Assembly: GCF_037478305.1 (NCBI RefSeq)
Contig: NZ_JBBGAZ010000008.1
Location: 62,001-126,000 of the forward strand
From: Cognatishimia coralii
GTDB lineage: Bacteria; Pseudomonadota; Alphaproteobacteria; Rhodobacterales; Rhodobacteraceae
Direction: 5' to 3'
Length of the DNA stretch: 64,000 nt
The stretch's first letter is position 1, and every line of letters begins with the position of its first letter. A program made the position numbers and the translations under genes. The notes under the pieces were generated by a model. It saw nothing but the letters and a program-made list of their open reading frames with translations, did not search any database and was not told the origin of the DNA. Positions 59,998-64,000 of the stretch are shown here, one piece after another.

Positions 59998-61030
59998 GTC
60001 GTCTGCTCGCGTTACATTTCAGATCGCGGAAAATCCGCCTGCGCGTCTTGATAAGGCCTTGGCGCGCGATGTGCCAGCAGAAGCTGCGCTGAGCCGGACG
60101 CGGTTGGCGCGGCTGATGGAGCAGGGGGCTGTTCTGGTAAATGGCGCGGTGGCGACGGATCCCAAGGGCAAGATCGCCGAGGGTGCCGAGGTGGAAATCA
60201 CGGTGCCGGTGGCGGACGAGAGCCATATTGGCCCAGAAGACATCCCGCTTGAGGTCATCTTTGAAGATGACGATCTGATCGTGATTAACAAACCCGCCGG
60301 CATGGTGGTGCATCCCGCGCCGGGCACGCCCAGTGGCACCTTGGTGAATGCACTCTTGCATCATTGCGGGGATACATTGTCAGGCGTCGGTGGCGAAAAG
60401 CGTCCGGGCATCGTGCACCGGATCGACAAAGAGACCTCGGGGCTTTTGGTGGTCGCGAAATCGGATCGCGCGCATCATGGGCTCGCCAAGCAATTTGAGA
60501 AGCACACCGTTGAGCGGTATTATCGCGCGGTCGTTTATGGTGTGCCTGACGCCAATGATCCGCGCCTGCGCGGCGTGCGCGGTGTGAATTTTGAGTCTGG
60601 CAATATCATGAAAATCACCACCCAACTGGCGCGCCACAAAACTGATCGCCAGAAACAAGCGGTGTTGTTTGAGGGCGGGCGTCACGCGGTGACTCGGTCT
60701 CGGATCGTCGAGACCTATGGCACGCCCGAAGTTGCCTCGATGGTGGAATGCTGGCTGGAAACCGGTCGCACGCATCAGATCCGTGTTCATCTGACCCACG
60801 CAGGTCATTCTCTGATCGGAGACCCGACCTATGGTGGCAAGCGCAAGCTCTCGGAAAAGGCGCTTAGCCAACAGGGCATCCAGGCGGCGCGCAACTTTGA
60901 CCGTCAGGCCTTGCATGCGGCCGTTTTGGGTTTTGAGCATCCGGTCACGGGCGATGCGATGCGCTTTGAAGCGCCCATTCCGGGCGATATGACAGCCCTT
61001 ATTAAGGCATTGTCACAACCAAAAGATTGA
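59996..61030 (+). CDS. RluA-family 23S rRNA/tRNA pseudouridine synthase
   Basis: 344 residues from the ATG at 59996 (AGGAG upstream, inside the divergent gene). N-terminal S4-like domain (SRTRLARLMEQGAVLVNGAV), then DLIVINKPAGMVVHPAPG, and the catalytic motif GIVHRIDKETSGLLVVAK with the nucleophilic Asp. C-terminal HQIRVHLTHAGHSLIGDPTYGG. The full-length S4 domain argues for RluD (23S rRNA positions 1911-1917) rather than RluA. A longer frame to 59879 overlaps the neighbour and is unlikely. Confidence 0.93.
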   Translation: MSSARVTFQIAENPPARLDKALARDVPAEAALSRTRLARLMEQGAVLVNGAVATDPKGKIAEGAEVEITVPVADESHIGPEDIPLEVIFEDDDLIVINKPAGMVVHPAPGTPSGTLVNALLHHCGDTLSGVGGEKRPGIVHRIDKETSGLLVVAKSDRAHHGLAKQFEKHTVERYYRAVVYGVPDANDPRLRGVRGVNFESGNIMKITTQLARHKTDRQKQAVLFEGGRHAVTRSRIVETYGTPEVASMVECWLETGRTHQIRVHLTHAGHSLIGDPTYGGKRKLSEKALSQQGIQAARNFDRQALHAAVLGFEHPVTGDAMRFEAPIPGDMTALIKALSQPKD

Positions 61031-61233
61031 AACATTCCGCCTGTATGGCGGCTTACAAAACCCACTGATGTGTAAAATGCGCACAAGCGATATGCGTTAA
61101 TGCATGGAAGTTTCGCTTTCCTTATGCGCCCCCAAATGACACATATTGCACGTCTGTGTGAGCACACACGCCCGTGACTTCCAAGTTAACCAGCCGTGCG
61201 TTCATACTCTCTAAAGAATTTCACTCTAACCCG

Positions 61234-61262
61234 CTTGAAACGCGTGACAGCCGTACCTATCT
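61234..61262 (+). promoter_or_regulatory. Heat-shock (RpoH-type) promoter before rpoH
   Basis: CTTGAAA (61234-61240), 15 bases, CCTATCT (61256-61262). The -35 is identical to the sigma-32 consensus, and the -10 matches CCCATNT in 6 of 7 positions and the alphaproteobacterial CYTATNT form fully. It lies 37 bases before the rpoH ATG, suggesting autoregulation or control by a second RpoH. Confidence 0.6.
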
Positions 61263-61298
61263 GGATGTTAAGCGTTTAAACATTGAAGGGGACAGGAC

Positions 61299-62195
61299 AT
61301 GAGCAACTACGCAAACTTGCCAGCGCCGACGCCGGAAGGCGGTCTCAACCGGTATATGCAGGAAATCCGCAAATTCCCGCTCTTGGAACCGGAAGAAGAG
61401 TATATGCTGGCCAAAGCCTGGGTCGAAAAAGAAGACACGGCTGCAGCGCATAAAATGGTCACAAGCCACCTGCGTCTCGCGGCGAAAATCGCCATGGGCT
61501 ATCGCGGCTATGGGTTGCCACAGGCCGAAGTGATCTCTGAGGCCAATGTGGGCCTTATGCAGGCTGTTAAGCGGTTTGACCCTGAAAAGGGCTTCCGTTT
61601 GGCGACCTATGCGATGTGGTGGATCCGCGCGAGCATTCAGGAATATATCCTGCGTTCGTGGTCCTTGGTGAAGCTGGGCACAACCAGCGCGCAGAAAAAG
61701 CTGTTTTTCAACCTGCGTAAGGCGAAAGCCCGTATTGGCGCCTTGGAAGAGGGCGATATGCGTCCCGAGAACGTCGCGCAGATCGCTCATGATCTTGGCG
61801 TGACAGAAGATGAGGTCATTTCCATGAACCGACGCCTCTCTGGCGGTGATGCGTCTTTGAACGCGACCGTCGGCTCTGAGGGCGAAGGCACCATGCAGTG
61901 GCAGGATTGGCTTGAGGACGAAGATGCGGATCAGGCGGCAGACTATGAGGCGCGAGACGAGCTTGAAGCCCGTCGCGAACTCTTGGCCGAGGCGATGGAT
62001 GTGCTGAACGACCGTGAAAAGGACATTCTGATCCAGCGCCGTCTGCAAGATCAGGCTGTGACGCTCGAAGACCTGTCCGGTCAGTACGACGTCAGCCGTG
62101 AGCGGATCCGTCAAATTGAGGTCCGCGCCTTTGAAAAGCTGCAGCTGCGCATGCGCGAACTGGCGCAAAACAAGGGCATGCTGGTCTCTGCCTAA
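61299..62195 (+). CDS. rpoH: RNA polymerase sigma factor RpoH (sigma-32)
   Basis: 298 residues. Region 2 with EANVGLMQAVKRFDPEKGFRLATYAMWWIRASIQEYIL, followed by the RpoH box QKKLFFNLRK, which is exclusive to heat-shock sigma factors. Region 4 has LEDLSGQYDVSRERIRQIEVRAFEKL. It directs transcription of chaperone and protease genes. Alphaproteobacteria often have two or three RpoH copies; the VTSHLRLAAKIAMGYRGYGLP form is that of the main RpoH. The ribosome site is GAAGGGGACAGG. Confidence 0.97.
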   Translation: MSNYANLPAPTPEGGLNRYMQEIRKFPLLEPEEEYMLAKAWVEKEDTAAAHKMVTSHLRLAAKIAMGYRGYGLPQAEVISEANVGLMQAVKRFDPEKGFRLATYAMWWIRASIQEYILRSWSLVKLGTTSAQKKLFFNLRKAKARIGALEEGDMRPENVAQIAHDLGVTEDEVISMNRRLSGGDASLNATVGSEGEGTMQWQDWLEDEDADQAADYEARDELEARRELLAEAMDVLNDREKDILIQRRLQDQAVTLEDLSGQYDVSRERIRQIEVRAFEKLQLRMRELAQNKGMLVSA

Positions 62196-62228
62196 GAGAC
62201 TGCATTTCTTACATTTGATAAAATTGAC

Positions 62229-62251
62229 GAGCCGGAAACCCTCCGGCTCGC
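62229..62251 (+). terminator. Hairpin after rpoH
   Basis: CGAGCCGGA (62229-62237) pairs with TCCGGCTCG (62243-62251), a perfect 9-bp stem with a 5-base loop. The U tract is delayed and broken, so termination is likely partial, with read-through into the DUF4389 gene. Confidence 0.5.
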
Positions 62252-62285
62252 CAGAAGCCTTGTTTCTTTGACATCGGAGGATGCC

Positions 62286-62573
62286 ATGACGGACACACAC
62301 CAGCACAGCTATTCTGAGACTGAAAAACCCAAAGGTGGTGCGTGGAAACGCGGCCTGCATATGCTGGTCTTTTTGATCCTTTTCGGCGTTGCGGAATCGC
62401 TTTTGGCCCTGGGTGCGATCCTACAGTTCTTCTGGTATCTCTTTGCTGGTCGCCGCAACGAATTGATTGCCGACATCGGCCGAGACCTCAGCGTCTGGAT
62501 GAAGGATGTAGTCGATTTCCAAACCGGCAACACCGAGGTGCGTCCTTTCCCATGGGATAAATCCATACAATAA
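62286..62573 (+). CDS. DUF4389 family small membrane protein
   Basis: 95 residues from the ATG at 62286 (GGAGGATGCC upstream). A hydrophilic start, two adjacent membrane segments (about 25-60: GLHMLVFLILFGVAESLLALGAILQFFWYLFAG), then RRNELIADIGRDLSVWMKDVVDFQTGNTEVRPFPW, the DUF4389 signature. Inner membrane, unknown function. It lies 90 bases downstream of rpoH and may be heat-responsive by read-through. Confidence 0.85.
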   Translation: MTDTHQHSYSETEKPKGGAWKRGLHMLVFLILFGVAESLLALGAILQFFWYLFAGRRNELIADIGRDLSVWMKDVVDFQTGNTEVRPFPWDKSIQ

Positions 62574-62642
62574 GACAAAGCCTTTACCTCAGCCCCGTCC
62601 CGTGTAGTGTGATTGCGCTAACAGATCTTGGGAGGGGCTGAG

Positions 62643-63626
62643 ATGACACCAGTCAAATGGGGCGTATTGGGTGCGTCCAAATTCGCGTTGAACTATATGG
62701 CGCCCGCCATTCACGCGGCAGAGGGAGCAGAATTTGCCGCGCTGGCGACTTCCTCAGCGGACAAAGCCGCGCCATTTCAGGCCTTTTGCTCAAACCTGCG
62801 CGTGCATCTGTCCTATGACGATCTGCTGGCTGATCCCGAGATCGACGCGATCTATATTCCTCTGCCCAATCACATGCATGTGGACTGGACGATCAAAGCG
62901 CTTGAGGCGGGCAAGCATGTGCTTTGTGAAAAGCCGATTGCCATGCAGGAGGCAGAGTTCGATCAGCTGATCGCCGCTCGCGATAAATCGGGTTTGCTGG
63001 CGGCAGAGGCCTATATGATCCTGCATCATCCGCAGTGGCATCTGACGCGTGATCTGGTCCAGCAGGGCATGATTGGCAAGCTCACGCATGTCAGCGGCAA
63101 GTTCTCTTTCGACAATCGCAAAGACACTGGAAACATCCGCAATCGGCCCGAAACTGGCGGCGGGGGGCTGCGGGATATCGGGGTCTATGTCTTCGGATCG
63201 GCGCGGTTTGTGACGGGGCTAGAGGCCAACGATATCTCGGCACGGGTGCGGTACGAGAACAGGGTTGATGTGGTGGCTGACGTGCAGGGACGCTTTGGCG
63301 ATGCGCTGTATACGGCTTATGTCAGCACGCGCATGCATCCCTATCAAGAGATGGTGTTTCATGGCGAGAAGGGCGTGATCCGACTGACCGCACCCTTCAA
63401 TGCGAGGGTTTTTGGCGAAGCACGGGTTGAGTTGCACACGGTGGGCCATACCGGTGGAGGTACAGTGTCTACGCAGCGGTTCCCTGCAGATGATCACTAC
63501 AAGCTGCAAGTCGAGGCCTTTGGTCGGGCGGTGCGTGAGGGTGGCGACTACCCCGTGCCACTAGAGTTCTCACGCGGGACGCAGGCGATGATTGACAAAG
63601 TCTTTGAGGTCGCAAGCGAAGTCTAA
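62643..63626 (+). CDS. Gfo/Idh/MocA-family oxidoreductase
   Basis: 327 residues from the ATG at 62643 (GGGAGGGG upstream; the TTG at 62628 is within the ribosome site). Rossmann N-terminus VKWGVLGASKFALNYMAPA, then YIPLPNHMHVDWTIKALEAGKHVLCEKPIAM with the catalytic Lys of EKP. C-terminal domain with GGGGLRDIGVYVFGSARFVTG. It is an NAD(P)-dependent sugar or inositol dehydrogenase-like enzyme; the substrate is unknown. No transporter or sugar gene is adjacent. Confidence 0.88.
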   Translation: MTPVKWGVLGASKFALNYMAPAIHAAEGAEFAALATSSADKAAPFQAFCSNLRVHLSYDDLLADPEIDAIYIPLPNHMHVDWTIKALEAGKHVLCEKPIAMQEAEFDQLIAARDKSGLLAAEAYMILHHPQWHLTRDLVQQGMIGKLTHVSGKFSFDNRKDTGNIRNRPETGGGGLRDIGVYVFGSARFVTGLEANDISARVRYENRVDVVADVQGRFGDALYTAYVSTRMHPYQEMVFHGEKGVIRLTAPFNARVFGEARVELHTVGHTGGGTVSTQRFPADDHYKLQVEAFGRAVREGGDYPVPLEFSRGTQAMIDKVFEVASEV

Positions 63627-63686
63627 GCGACCTTGCCTGGTCAAGCCTCTCCGCGCTAGGGTCATAATCCTGAATAGGAGGCAACT

Positions 63687-63956
63687 ATGGCCGGTGGCTG
63701 GGCCCGCGATGGGGCGGTAAGCGAACAGATCGAAGCGTCTATTTCAGACGAACTCGCGCGCATGAAAGCACGGCAGGATCCTGTCGGCGAAAGCCTTACC
63801 CATTGCGCGGAATGTGAAGAAGAAATCCCCGAAAAGCGCCGCGAGGCTTTGCCGGGGGTGAAGCTCTGTATCGACTGCCAACAGGAACGCGATCAAGCGT
63901 TTCAGGCACGGGGTGGTATCAACCGGCGTGGCTCGAAAGACAGTCAGTTGAAGTAG
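63687..63956 (+). CDS. DksA/TraR C4-type zinc finger protein
   Basis: 89 residues. Acidic N-terminus, then the four zinc cysteines in CAECEEEIPEKRREALPGVKLCIDC. It lacks the long coiled coil of DksA, so it is of the short YbiI/TraR type that binds the RNA polymerase secondary channel or has an unknown role. Strong ribosome site AGGAGG. Confidence 0.88.
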   Translation: MAGGWARDGAVSEQIEASISDELARMKARQDPVGESLTHCAECEEEIPEKRREALPGVKLCIDCQQERDQAFQARGGINRRGSKDSQLK

Positions 63957-64000
63957 GGGTCTTGCCCCTCGACCTGCGGTCTTCACCCCAGGATATTTGG
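63957..64000 (+). repeat. 3'-end element, cut by the window edge
   Basis: AGGGG-TCTTG-CCCCT hairpin directly after the zinc finger stop, then CTTCACCCCAGGATATTTGG up to the last base. The same order (AGGGGC..GCCCCT, then CTTCACCCCAGAGTATTTTT) follows the DUF6476-like gene on the minus strand. Confidence 0.6.

Noticed and set aside
61037..61051. Terminator after the pseudouridine synthase gene
   Set aside because: CCGCC-TGTAT-GGCGG is only 5 bp and lacks a U tract; too weak to call.

Overview
The window looks like chromosomal DNA of an alphaproteobacterium of the order Rhodobacterales, most likely a marine Roseobacter-group member. Base composition is moderately GC-rich (my estimate by eye is 57-60%). 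Several traits point there: a tRNA-His with A73 and no extra 5' G, a GTTC-N7-GTTC type SOS box, a PopZ-like protein, small families typical of Rhodobacteraceae (judged from memory: DUF6280, DUF6324 and DUF6476 types), a TAXI-TRAP transporter with a fused permease, a BioMNY biotin transporter, and a recurring intergenic motif close to GAGTATTTTTGGCAAGATGA. There is no rRNA, prophage, CRISPR array or full insertion sequence. The only mobile-looking DNA is one short MITE-like palindromic element.

Layout. 1-5.4 kb: a BASS-type symporter and an RND efflux pair (adaptor plus pump, minus strand). 5.5-8.4 kb: an aldehyde dehydrogenase and a PLP-dependent aromatic amino acid decarboxylase-type enzyme. 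8.4-18.6 kb: a xylose regulon with xylulokinase, a ROK regulator, the ABC transporter XylF-XylH-XylG and xylose isomerase, with a di-haem cytochrome c peroxidase/MauG-like protein and an FG-GAP/ASPIC (CRTAC1-like) secreted protein lying between. Two near-identical inverted-repeat operators sit before xylB and xylF. 18.6-25.9 kb: phosphoglucomutase, malonyl-CoA synthetase, a minus-strand ligase-thiolase-SDR cluster and a hot-dog thioesterase. 26-27.8 kb: bioMNY. 28-36.5 kb: two MDR reductases, a CMD-family protein, a universal stress protein, TAXI-TRAP permease and receptor, and a divergent class III aminotransferase. 36.5-39.1 kb: a Cache-domain sensor kinase and a FixJ-type response regulator.

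39-55.6 kb is mostly housekeeping: tRNA-Cys, a PCMT-like methyltransferase, TolC, a PopZ-like protein, EF-P, YgfZ, an MsbA-like ABC exporter, two aminotransferases, a crotonase, a Bcr/CflA exporter and ValS. 55.6-64 kb holds the MITE, an M20 amidohydrolase, MmcB under an SOS box, two tandem paralogous tiny membrane proteins, tRNA-His, an RluA-family synthase, RpoH with a heat-shock-type promoter, DUF4389, a Gfo/Idh/MocA oxidoreductase and a DksA-type zinc finger.

How the genes fit together. XylFHG import xylose, XylA and XylB convert it to xylulose 5-phosphate, and the ROK protein is the likely repressor acting at both operators. The TRAP genes, Usp, aminotransferase and two-component pair look like one organic-acid or amine uptake and sensing unit. 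The most unusual items are the MITE that splits a copy of the recurring 3'-end motif, that motif itself, a thiolase whose second catalytic cysteine is glycine, the haem protein and FG-GAP protein embedded in the xylose regulon, and the regulatory sites before mmcB and rpoH.
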